64,000 nt of DNA from Acanthochromis polyacanthus (lineage: Eukaryota > Chordata > Actinopteri > Pomacentridae): the NCBI RefSeq assembly GCF_021347895.1, contig NC_067113.1, forward strand, positions 5,562,251-5,626,250. Direction: 5' to 3'. A model generated the notes under the pieces. It worked only from the letters and a program-made list of their open reading frames with translations. It had not been told where the DNA came from and ran no database searches. This document shows positions 21,856-32,542 of this stretch, one piece after another. Every line of letters begins with the position of its first letter. The stretch's first letter is position 1. The position numbers and the translations under genes are program-made.

Positions 21856-23745
21856 ACAAATTGTGGTAAACAAAAGTTTGCATACACTTGTAAAGCATAT
21901 CATAACCATCTGTAGTTCCAGTTATACTCCAATAACTGAATTTTCCATGATAAAATGATTGAAGCACATGTATCTGTGCCACAAAAAACAATGATGCATT
22001 TTGGTTCTTTCGTAAATTTAACATAGGTCTTTTGGAAACAGGACAAAATCTGTAGAGTCAAAAATATACAAACAGCAATTCCAATATTTTGTTAGATATC
22101 CTTTGGTGATTTCACACCAATTAGGTGCATTTGTAGCCATTCACAAGCCTCTTGTATCTTTAACCTCTCCTCTTTACAGGATTTGTGCAGTTCAACTAAA
22201 TTTGCTGGCTTTCTGACACACTTGTTTCTTCATTATAGTCCACAGGTTCTTGATGTGGTTTAAAGGGGAACTTTGGTGTTTTGGCGCAAGCTATCGCGCA
22301 ATTTCAGAATGAGATTTGCTTTCTAGCGTCCTGAGCTTTGAACACAGACCACAACAAAGAGCGATCGCCAGGTAATGTGGAGGTTATTGTTCACTTCTCA
22401 TCTCTAGTATGTTGTGGGCCTCTTGCCCCATACTTTTCGCTAGCTGAGCTGCTAGCTGAGCTGCTAAGCTGTCTGCCTGGCTAAATACTGGAGCTATGTT
22501 GAAAATTCATTTCTCCATCACTCACATGTATGAAATGACATATGAAAACAGACCCCAGGTTGAAAAAACCGAAGTTCCCCTTTAAGTCAGGATGTTGGGG
22601 AGGTCAGTCTAAAACCTTAATTATAGCCAGATTTAGCCATTTCTTTACTACTTTTGATGTGTGTTTGGGGTCATAGTCTTGTTAGAACACCCAACTGCCA
22701 GTAGACCCAATCTTCTGACTGATGATTTTTTTTTTAGATCTCCCTGAAGGATGTGGAGGTAATACTCCTTCACTATTCAACTTACCTTGTATAGAAAAAA
22801 AACAGTAACAAAGCATAACACTACTACTACCATGCTTGATATTAAATTTAGTGTTCTTGGGATTTACACACCTCTCCTTCTTTTCTCTAAACATTTCTTG
22901 TCCTTGTGACCAAATAGATCAACTTTTGTTTCATCTGACCACAGAACTTTCTTCAGAAGGCCTTTTCTTTGTCCGTGTCATCAGCAGCAAACTTCAGTTG
23001 AGTCTTCGGGTGTCACTCCTGTTTTCTTCTGCAAGGCAGCCTCAATGGCGATGCGAAATACACTTGTCTATGGTCTATGACACCTGTCTTCCAGCACTTC
23101 TAATTCATTGTAGATCTGCTTTTTGTTGATTCTTGGTTGACCATCCTGATCTTACACTCCAGGGTGGAGTGTAAGATCAGGATGCTGCTGTACCATTTGC
23201 TGCTGTAGCTCAGCACCAAATGGTAGTTTGTGCTTTCCTCCAAATTGTGGCAGTGAACACCACAGTGTCATGTACTCTATATTTTACACTATGCTACTTT
23301 ATTCTAACATTTGTTTGCACAGATGATTTTGGGATCTGAAGCGTCTTTGAAATAACTCCATGTGATTTCATTGACGTGTTCAAGTCGGTGGTTTGCTTCT
23401 CCTGGTCTGTACTCACCCACTGTGGTGTTTGTGGCTGAGTCTGCTGAGCGTATCAAATGCCACCTATTTAAAACGGCTCAGAAGTCAGCAGCTGTAGTCA
23501 ACTGCTATCACTCACAAGAAGGGAAAAGATTATACCACTAACAAAATTTGATAAACACATTTTTTTTACATCACTAAAGCTCATAACTCAAGTCACTGTA
23601 TGAATATTTTTGATCTAACAGATTTTATCATATCTCCTGCACATTTATAATGAATCTAAGAAAGAACTAAAATGCATGATTGTTTTTTTTTTTTTTGTAT
23701 GTGTATCACAAAGGTGCATGGGTTTCAATTTCAATGTTGTAGATG
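21856..23745 (-). mobile_element. Old Tc1-like transposon, minus strand, split by a MITE
   Basis: The left end reads AAACAAAAGTTTGCATACAC and the right end (about 23700-23745) resembles its complement with many changes. Between them is transposase in minus orientation. At 22894-22682 the motifs MFREKKE, NPKNTKFNIKHG and GSTGSWVF match the region between the first and second catalytic Asp. The HTH end lies nearer 23150 and is fragmentary. The 22264-22581 MITE interrupts it. Many frameshifts mark it as an older copy than those at 32543 and 42402. Confidence 0.7.
22264..22581. mobile_element. Kolobok-like MITE (TTAA target, AGGGGAACTT ends)
   Basis: Terminal inverted repeats AGGGGAACTTTGGTGTTTT (left) and AGGGGAACTTCGGTTTTTTC (right, reverse complement) are flanked by TTAA at 22260-22263 and 22582-22585. 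The 318-bp interior has no coding. It contains repeated GCTAGCTGAGCTGC around 22440-22475. The TTAA target and AGGGG ends suggest Kolobok; piggyBac also uses TTAA, so the superfamily is inferred. Confidence 0.8.
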
Positions 23746-24659
23746 ATTATTGGAAACTCAAGATGACACATTTCTCCTTATACTGACTTTAAAAGTGCAT
23801 TAAAGATTGAATGTATACAATGAAGAGTGCGATCAAGAGGAATTATTACCGTAAACAAAATCTGTTTTAACGCCAGTTGGGGCAACTGGCATTTGTTGGC
23901 TTGCTTGCATGAACAACAATAGAGGTACGTGATTCTAACAATGAAGACATCACATCTGTATATTAATGAAGAGTAATGAAATCATAATGTCTTCAAAGTG
24001 AAATACCAAATTACTTCACTGAAAGAGGTATGCATTACACAGAGGACAGGCATAAATATGACACTCCTGCTGAACAGCACTGCAGCTGCTAGATTTTGAA
24101 GCATATTGGTACAGACCAATATAAGGAGCTGTGGGGTGGTCTAACAAGCCGTCTGCACCTTTCCTGAACCACTACAAACTATTTAAACAGAGGTATCCAC
24201 CAAACACACACTTGCAGTCTGTTTAAGCACATGTATTTTTGTTGAGAATAGAGACTGCAACATAATTCTTTAGAGACAGACATTCTCGAAAGTGTGTGAC
24301 TTATTACAATGATTTATTCACTACAGCATCAAGGAAGCATGAGAGCATGAGAAAACGTCATTTGCCCAGAGTGTCAACATGCTGGCATGTGATGATATTG
24401 TTTGTGTCAACTGGTCACACCCCATCCATTCCAACCCATATGAGAACCTGATAACAGTGCTGCAGCTTTCTTCTGATTACATTTTCATGACTCTAGAAAC
24501 ATCTTTTTCTTCTCAAGTGCCACCAACAGAAGAGGAAGTCTCTTAAGTGGAGGTGGAAGCAAAGACATGAATTAGTCAACTGATACGTGGTGCCAGTAGT
24601 GCACATAACAGACAAAAACTGGGAGGACCAAGGAAGTTACCAAGCAATAATTAACATTT
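23746..24659. other. No recognisable feature
   Basis: No gene or repeat could be supported. Confidence 0.35.
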
Positions 24660-24903
24660 ACACATGATTATATTGCAAATATCTCTTTGTTGTTATTGCA
24701 CATATCCCTCTATCATTATTGTGCATTGCTATGCTACACTTATCCCTCTGTCAAGATAATGTAAGAGTCCACTACATATATCCCTCTGACACCATTACAT
24801 ATAATTGTATTGCACATTTCCCATTGTCATTACTGCACATGATAATATTGCACATTTCTCTTAATCATTATTGCATGTATCCCCATCTGCATTACATATA
24901 ATT
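24660..24903. repeat. Degenerate short tandem array
   Basis: Six to eight imperfect units built around ATTGCACATATCCCTCT and TATCATTAT, spaced irregularly by 24-40 bp. The array resumes on the far side of the SINE/hAT insertion at about 28723-28790, showing that the insertion split one array. Confidence 0.55.
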
Positions 24904-24904
24904 A

Positions 24905-25182
24905 CTGGGATCTTTCTGCATGGAGTTTGCATGTTCTCCCTGTGCATGCGTGGGTTTTCTCCAGGTACTCCGGCTTCCTCCCACAGTCCAAAAATATGCT
25001 GAGGTTAATTGATAACTCTAAATTGCCCGTAGGTGTGAATGTGTGTGTGATTGTTTGTCTGTATATGTAGCCCTGCGACAGACTGGCGACCTGTCCAGGG
25101 TGTCCCTTTCCTTTGAGCGAGTCAGCTGGGATAGGCTCCAGCAACCCCCGTGACCCTGGTGAGGATAAAGCGATGTATAGAG
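24905..25182 (+). repeat. 5'-truncated SINE, left part, split by hAT
   Basis: Same SINE family as 14430-14790 but lacking the tRNA head. It breaks at GCGATGTATAGAG (25182) and its tail resumes with GTATAGAGAATGGATGG at 28702-28722. The duplicated 8 bp GTATAGAG belongs to the hAT insertion. Confidence 0.9.
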
Positions 25183-25676
25183 TAGGCTTGGGCGGTATCC
25201 AAATTTTGATACCGTCAAACTTCCTTCACATTTTACCAGGGTATACGGTATTACCGTGACTATTACTGTTACTGGCTTGTGCCTTCATGTTCGGAAATTG
25301 AATACTGTTGTGTTCTGTAGTTATAATAAGCTGTCACCAGAAGGCGCTACTGAGCATATTAAGGTGATGTACCGGTGGTTTCAGTAAGCGATGGAGAAGA
25401 AGAAAATAAAGCTACAAAGTGAAGCACAGAGGACTTTTCTTCGGCTGGTTATTTTTTATTTACTGAAACTGGAAAGACCCCAAATACCAAACACTAATAC
25501 TGAATAATAACATAACATGCGTATTATTAACAACTTTTATTAATGCAAAAATGCAGATTAGAAAAAAGTGCAAAATACAACAGTCAAATTAATTTAAATT
25601 AAATTATACATCTTCAACAGTCTTGCACACAAGAATGCACACAGATCAATTAAATTAACAGCGTGAACACTTTTAA

Positions 25677-26186
25677 CCCTTTAAGCTGCAGTCAATTCCA
25701 GACATTTTCAGTACAAAAAAATCGCTAATATTCTATTTGAAAATAAAAATATGACAAGAAATACAGGGAATATTGGACGCGCATCGCGAGGTGCATTTCC
25801 TTGAAAACGACCTATTCGTGGATTATATACCGTCTTCAAGACATGTTTTGGACAAAATATTTTACTGGCTTGTTTCGTCTAGATGTCCAAGGTTGGATTA
25901 TGGCCGTTTTTTGTGGAATATTTTCATCTGTGTGTAATAATGAACCCGTAAATGTGAGTCATGCTGTGTACGTTGAAGCCGTGTATAGAGAACAGATGGA
26001 TGGATATTCGTTGTTTGTCGGACAAATGTGTTTATATTACCCGCTGTGGTAATCACATCTGAAAGTGGTTTCATGAGATCTAAGCTTTCCATCGGTGTAT
26101 AGTGTTTGTATAATCGCGTTTACAGTTTCAGACATTTAGCAAATTGCTTATGCAGATCTCAAAGTGGGACACTGAAGCGCAATGGG
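25677..26186. mobile_element. piggyBac-like MITE, short form, copy 1
   Basis: Flanked by TTAA (25673-25676 and 26187-26190). Ends CCCTTTAAGCTGCAGTC and, reverse complement, CCCATTGCGCTTCAGTG. The interior matches the right part of the copies at 31913, 47200 and 60768, including ACCCGCTGTGGTAATCACAT. No transposase. TTAA targets and CCC-starting ends favour piggyBac. The GC palindrome found near the right end of other copies is deleted here. Confidence 0.85.
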
Positions 26187-26260
26187 TTAACAATGAACAG
26201 CATCTTATAAAAAAGTGCAAACAGGCCCATAACAGTCCAGTCTTCTTTCCAATATACTTT

Positions 26261-28388
26261 TTAACAAAAACCAAAGCAATTACACACAAAAATACTAAAT
26301 AGAAAATACACACAAACACACACAGAGTACGGATAGGAGCCATGGGAAGGAAATCTATTCAAGATTTTTTGCGAGAAAACCAGCATGTTTACTTTTTCCG
26401 GATTTAACAGGGCACGCTGTGGACCAACTACTTTACCTGCGGTGCTGAAAACCCGCTCTGATGGTGAGCTTGTGGCACAGACACACAGGTACTTTGGGGC
26501 CAGTTGCGACATCTGGGGAAAACGACTGGCAGCATATTTCCACCAGAGAAGTGGGTTTTTGTCTCCTTGAATGACAGGTTTCAAACAGTAGGCTGTTAAT
26601 TCAATGCCGGCTCGCTCGTCTGCAGTGCCGACTGGACCGGCCGCTGCAGGTCGTTTTTGCAGGAGGGTTCCCAGAGACTTTTTTTTTTCGTGGGGTCCGG
26701 GTTGTGCCTCTTCCTCTTCCATTTTGATGGCCACTGCTGCTGCTTGCCCCTCTAAGCTCACGATCTCAGCCTGTAATTCAGCCTTGATATCACTCAGTGC
26801 GTTATCATCAGTCTCATATCCTCCACGGTAACGAGGGTCGAGGAAAGTGCACTTTCGCATTAATTTGCGCACTGAATCAGATTCATACTTGGTCTCCAGC
26901 TTTTTAAGAATTGCAGTTTTTTTTTTTTTTTATTGACTTTGTTAGCTCGAGGTCGTTTTCTGATGTAGCCAACACATTGTCCCTGCAGAGCTGGAGTATG
27001 GGGATGATAGAGGAACTGGTCACATAATTTTCCCCTGACAAAATATCAGTGAAGTCACCGACAGGTTTCAGTGCGTCGTTCAAAGCTTTCAAGATGTCCG
27101 TGTCCTGACAGTGCAGGGACAGGTTGCTTCTTCTGTCACCAGACAGGACGAGCTTGATGGCTTGAGCCTGCTTGAGGATGCGCTCCACCATTGCCAATGT
27201 GGAGCCCCAGCAAGTTGCGCAGTCCTTCCGACGGATGAATGAATGAACTAACAAATAAATAAATTAGCTTATAATTGTTCCATTCTATTGTTAGTTACGT
27301 CATCTAACATTAACAGATTCAGATATTCAAATAAATTTATGCTTACCGTTATGAGGCTATGCTCTGGGAGTCTCAACTCCACGTTTCTTGTGGAGTTAAC
27401 GTTTACGGTGCCCGCTGTGTGAAAAGGCCCCGACAATACTGTGGCATAATCCGAGGGTGCGCTCAGTTTTTTGCTTATGATCTTGCAATGCATTTGTGAC
27501 AGCCAAGTTTAGATTGTGACCGAAGCAGTTAAGCCACGGCCACTGCAGAGACCTGATTACAGCAGAAATCTTGGCAGCGTTGTCAGTGGTTATGGCGGAA
27601 AGTTTTTTCTCATCAAGTTCCCAGTCCTGAAGTGCATCTTTGAGCGCAGCAGCAAGATTCTCCGCCATGTGACTCTCAGGAAAATATGTTGTTTGGAGGC
27701 ATTTGGATTCAAGTTTCCACTCAGGTGTAATTATGTGGACAGTTAGGGACATATATGGTGTCATATTAACTGACAGCCACATGTCAGTTGTTAGGGAATA
27801 ACTATCTGCCCCTGACAGCAACGCCTGAACCTCATCTCTAACTTTTATATACAAACTTGGCATCACCGTTTGTGAGAAATGTTTCTGTCCAGGCAGCTCA
27901 TACTGCACATCTAGGACCTTTACCATGTCCTTAAAGGACTTTTTTTCCACCAGGTCAAAAGAGACCATTTCCTTCGCCAGGTATTTTGTCACAGCATCAG
28001 TGCAGGTTTTCCAACGGAGACTGTCCCTCTTGTACTTTGTTGCCTTGGCAAAGGCCCCCATTATTGTCGGCTGCATGTAACTGGCGGTTGACTTTGTTGT
28101 TGTTGGTCCTGCATCGGTGTCAGTGGGAGGCATTGAAACTGTTGCACTGAGTGAACTCGGAGCCAAATTCATCCTCGCAGCAGTGAGTGGGTGGTTGATT
28201 CAGAGATGCGTCCTTAGGTTAGAGGTGTTTCCATCTCTCATGATCACCTTTTGATTGCACAATTTACAAATTGCTTCCTCAGTATTTACCGGCTCTCCTT
28301 TCTCATTTGCCTGAAACCCGAAATACTCCCAAACTGCAGAAGTTGTGTTCTTTTTTGACACCAAGTCACTCCGTGCGGGTTCTGCCAT
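26261..28388 (-). pseudogene. hAT transposase relic: BED finger, RNase H-like core, C-terminal dimerisation domain
   Basis: The minus-strand start ATG at 28388 opens MAEPARSDL. A BED finger follows (VWEYFGF, CKLCNQK, NTSNLRTHL). At 28202-28200 a TGA interrupts the otherwise continuous frame, as expected from a CGA codon decaying at CpG. The next block (28172-27396) holds DSYSLTTDMWLS with the first catalytic Asp, AITTDNAAKI and CFGHNLNLAV. A likely intron (donor GTAAGC near 27345) precedes CATCWGSTLAMVERIL. An A-run near 26925 shifts frame before LDPRYRGG and the hAT dimerisation signature WWKYAASRFPQM, ATSSPSERVFSTAG. Length and motif order match ZBED1-like hAT transposases. At least one stop and one frameshift make it inactive. 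Confidence 0.85.
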
Positions 28389-28391
28389 CCT

Positions 28392-28420
<29 letters not shown>
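28392..28420. repeat. Poly(C) tract beside the hAT start codon
   Basis: Twenty-nine C residues on the plus strand, three bases upstream of the minus-strand ATG, so a G-tract in the 5' untranslated leader of the hAT transposase. Confidence 0.9.
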
Positions 28421-28424
<4 letters not shown>

Positions 28425-28948
28425 CGCTGTCACGTGACGACGTCCCGTTCATAAACTTTATGGAAAGTCTCCAAAAGTAGGCTACAACAAAACTGTTTAA
28501 GTAAAACTGAAAATTCAACCAAAGATAAGTGCTACTGGACATAGAATCAATTTTAGGCATTAAATGACTTTTATTAAATATTTCATCCTTATCTCCTGTA
28601 TAAGAGCATTGCATTTTTTTCATGACGGTATTGGAACTGATACCGCTGCTATTTTTAAACACTGACGGTATACAGTATTACCGTAATACCACCCAAGCCT
28701 AGTATAGAGAATGGATGGATGGATGTCCCTTCTAACACTATTGCACTTATCCCATTATCACTATCACTCATGACCCTTAAACACTATCACACATGCACGA
28801 AGCCCACATCTACACATTTAAAACAAATTGCACCAAGTCCTCAAGAGCAAGCCCCATCAACAGGCAAACAAATTTACAGTGTTTTGATCACCGATCTGAT
28901 TTTCCAATCGCCGTGCTTTGAGATGTTTAGTAAATGAGTTAAGAAATG

Positions 28949-29550
28949 TGTGCTGCCACTAAAGCATTTGTTTTGTTTTTAGTGGAATGTGGTCTTAAGA
29001 TAATTCATTTTTGTAATTTCAGTTGGATAACGTGTTAGTATTTGTTAAAAAGGTTAAGAGTATATAGAAAAGAGATTTATTTTCATAGCCGTCCCTTTGA
29101 TGACATCACATCCTGTTAGTGTCCGTTTACTTCCTCCTCCTGGTTCTTCAGTCAGCAAGGCAAACATGTGGAGCATGGTCTGAATCTAATCCGCTGCCGT
29201 CAGCTAAAATTCATCAAAGAGGCAATGCCGTAAGTTATTTTATGTGATGTTAGACATATTAGGAATGTAAATAACAATCTTTGGTAGTTGGTAAGTGTTT
29301 AAAATGTATAGTTTATTTTCCTGTATTTGCTAGTTAAGTATATGTTCGATGTTTATGGTCATTTGCTATGTGATGTTAAGTTAATAGCATTGATTTGGAT
29401 TATTTTTATGTTTTATTTACAGTTTTCACTGGCATGTTAATGAGGAAATGTGACAGTAAACGGTCAACTTTACTACGACTCTGTCTTCATTGGCTCCGGT
29501 TTAACTTGGTGTTTAGTCAGAGTTTTGACACACTGCCCGAGAACACTACA
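28949..29550 (+). repeat. Solo LTR, copy A
   Basis: About 600 bp, beginning TGTGCTGCCACTAAAGC and ending GAGAACACTACA, the TG..CA form of an LTR. It is nearly identical, in opposite orientation, to 63167-63813, with copy A lacking about 45 bp of the other. No internal retroviral-like genes adjoin it. Flanking pentamers (AAATG and GTGTG) do not match, so either the duplication has mutated or the copy arose by ectopic exchange. Confidence 0.75.
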
Positions 29551-31912
29551 GTGTGGTTGCTCACAAATGGCACTTGGCATAGTATTCCAGGTTTGTGATA
29601 TATGAAAAGAGAAAATTGACTGCCCAAGAGCACTTTTCCTAGTTGACCTGCTGGAATTTTTCTTTTGCAAATTCTTGTAACGGAGGGGAAGCTTGGCCAT
29701 GAAAAATCAGCATATTTTACAATGTTATCCAGGTACAATCGCTCGTATTTCTTAAGAATTTAACAATAATGATACTTTTTTTTATCTAGAACCTTTAAGG
29801 CTTGTTTATAATTGAACTGAAGAGCAGTGGCCCCAGCACTTTTGCGGCTCTGATTTCCTTCACAACTTTGTTTCTAAGAGAGGTAAAGATCTGTCTGTCA
29901 TGACATGGTTTTGTCTTGAGCAATTTTTTTTTTTTTTGTGGGAGATAGAGACTTTTATTCAATAAAATGTGTTTACAAACCTTCATCTTTGGAATGGCAC
30001 TAAATATGCCGATATGTAGCTGCAATACCGTAATGCCACTAATGCAAAATCAACAATGTGGTTCTTTAATATGTATGCAACGGATATTATTTCTATCTTC
30101 AGAACAGTTCTATGTCATAGAAAAGCATACTACAACACATAGTTGAGTGAGTGATAGAATATGAAAAGGTATTAACAGTACTGTGATTACAAAGAAAATA
30201 AACCTAAGTCCTTCCCTGCATGGGAAGCTATCAACCCCACCTCATTTGTTAGTGCAAAGATAGTGAGATAGTGCAAAGTGGTGCAGTGGTGTCCAGGTCA
30301 GTGGGATGGGCTTAGGACACAGTTGAAGAGAGGGACGGCTGTATATTGTCAATTTTTATTTTTTAACAACCTTTCAAAGATGACTCCAGCTTTAACAACA
30401 TGGCAGTAATTTGCATATCTAGAATTATCAGCCTGGAGAGGCAGGCAGTGGTGGTACCACAGAGGCTGCTCCACCACAACTTGTGGTTTGTGTTGAAATG
30501 ACAAAGAACAGTCACAAAGAAAGAAAAGCAATCACAGAGTGATGCAAAATGACCACAATAAGACTGAAAACCACCAGAAAGAGATCCAAAGTCGCTGTAA
30601 AGAGCTCCAAAATGGCTAAAAGTTGGGTTTTGTTTCTATTCATTGTCATTGGCTGCTGCTCAGTGGAAATCACTGAGTGCCTCTATTGAATACACTGACA
30701 GAACCTGAACTCAGTATGACTAACACAAGATAACTTGCAGTGAGCTAGATCTCACTGGTGAAAACCTGTACAAATGTATGTCTGCTAATTTTCATTTCTT
30801 ATTATGAGGGTCTTGCTTTCAGGTTGACTGTTGTGGCAGTTATTTAAAGAGATGTTCATTGATATTTAATTTTCAGCTACTTTTAGTTGTTTTAACATTC
30901 ATTATTTTTATGAACAAACACATTACCTGTTATTAAAATAGTCTTAATTATTTACAAGGAGCAGGACTGTAATGATAAGTCTTAAGACATTTTCACCATT
31001 GTGCCACATTGTGCATGTCATGCCCATTCGTTCTAAAACCCACCAATACATCATCTACAAATTCAGTGCCCCAGAAATGGAACATGCCTACAGGCTGCTG
31101 GGGCAGCAAGACTTCTGACCACAGTGTTAGGAGAAAAGTGTTTCTGTCCTTGCTGTGGTGAGTGAATGATATCATTAGATGCCAGTGGCTAAAACCTGTG
31201 CAACCTTCGCATTTTTTCAGGTCTTTGTATTTCACTGATGTGAGCTTTTTTAGCAATCCAGCTGGCTGTACAGGAAGGATGGACAGGTCCAACATTTTAG
31301 TTCACTGTGTTGACTCCAAACCCCCAAACTGTACATTTATCACCAAAATACTTTGGATACAATGGAAATTTGTATCAGTTGTCTGAAAACCAGCTAATCC
31401 AAAATGACCAAATCACAGAACTCTAACTCAAAATTAAGCTAATAGGAAGCTCAACCATTACTCTAACTAGTTAAGAATACAAAACTACCAGAACAAGGCC
31501 TTGACACATAATTCAAGAAGCACAAGTAATATGTAATAAACTAAACTAAAAAAAGGTGACTTGAAACAACACGAAACACTAGATGCTCGGACTGGGGTCA
31601 GAGCTGAAAACCACCGGAGGCTTTGGATGGCTGACATGAGGTCCTGGGTTAGCTGGGCCTGGGTGAAGTAGGTCAGGGAAGGACGCCAAATGGTGGAGAC
31701 AGCACAGGTGAGTGATTCCCAGATGTGGAACAGAACCAGGAGTTGGAGACGATGGAGGAACCTGGTGGTGCAAAGCAGGAGCAGATGGATCTGAAGCTAG
31801 GATGAGAGAGACAGCCAGAATTACCAAAGGTATGAGATTTCAAAACACAAAGGCAGATTCAGATTCAGAAAGTTTATTTCAAACCCGCACACAATTACAT
31901 TTAACAAAACAA
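29551..31912. other. Anonymous region
   Basis: No gene was supported. On the minus strand near 29700-29560 a short WNTMPSAI-like segment recalls the C-terminus of LINE polymerases, but it is too short to call. T-rich runs lie at 29925-29938. The interval 31560-31830 has a G-rich, LTR-like texture without paired ends. Confidence 0.3.
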
Positions 31913-32542
31913 CCCGTTAAGCTTCCGTCAATTTTCGCCTGAAATTTCTACTGAAGATGTATGGAAAGTAAATTGAATGCTGTTCTTGAACTGTTTGGAG
32001 TACAGGCATGGTTGGGGTCTCCTTTGAAAGCTGACAACCTGAATTTTCATCCAGTGCAGTCAGAATTACTCTAGGTGCTACTGGCACAGAGTATTTTATG
32101 TTGGAACACACTGAATTAGGATGAATTTTATTTTCGCCTAAATTTTTTCCCTAATAAAACACCTGAAAATAAGTGTGGCAGCACTGTGACAGCTTGAAAA
32201 CACAAAAAGGCAACAGCCTGGGGTCTTACATAGTTCAGGTGAAAATTTCAGAGCAATACTACAAGAAACGAGTATTTCACACATGTATTTGTACTGCTAT
32301 GGCCAGGCGCTGTCAATTTTGTACACCCTCTGCACACCCTGGGCAAAAATGGTATATGTTCGTTTTTCAGCCCGTTTTCACATTAGTTTCACTCCAAAAA
32401 CTCAAAGAACTCAAAAAAGGCACTTCAGAGCAGCTCCAGTGTGGATCAGAGAGACTGGGAGGGACAGACAGAGAGGCTGCCGCTGCAGCCTGCAGCCAAG
32501 GTGTGAAACGTCACAGAACCCTGCTGGTAGAGGCTTTATTTA

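Larger units (their letters stand above)
25183..28701 (-). mobile_element. hAT transposon (3.5 kb) with ZBED-type transposase
   Basis: Left end TAGGCTTGGGCGGTATCC, right end (reverse complement) TAGGCTTGGGTGGTATTACGG. Exact 8-bp target duplication GTATAGAG at 25175-25182 and 28702-28709. The GGTATNNC.. ACGGTATTACCG texture continues inside both ends. It encodes a minus-strand BED-finger transposase relic. A piggyBac-like MITE (25677-26186) inserted later into its 3' untranslated part. Confidence 0.95.
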
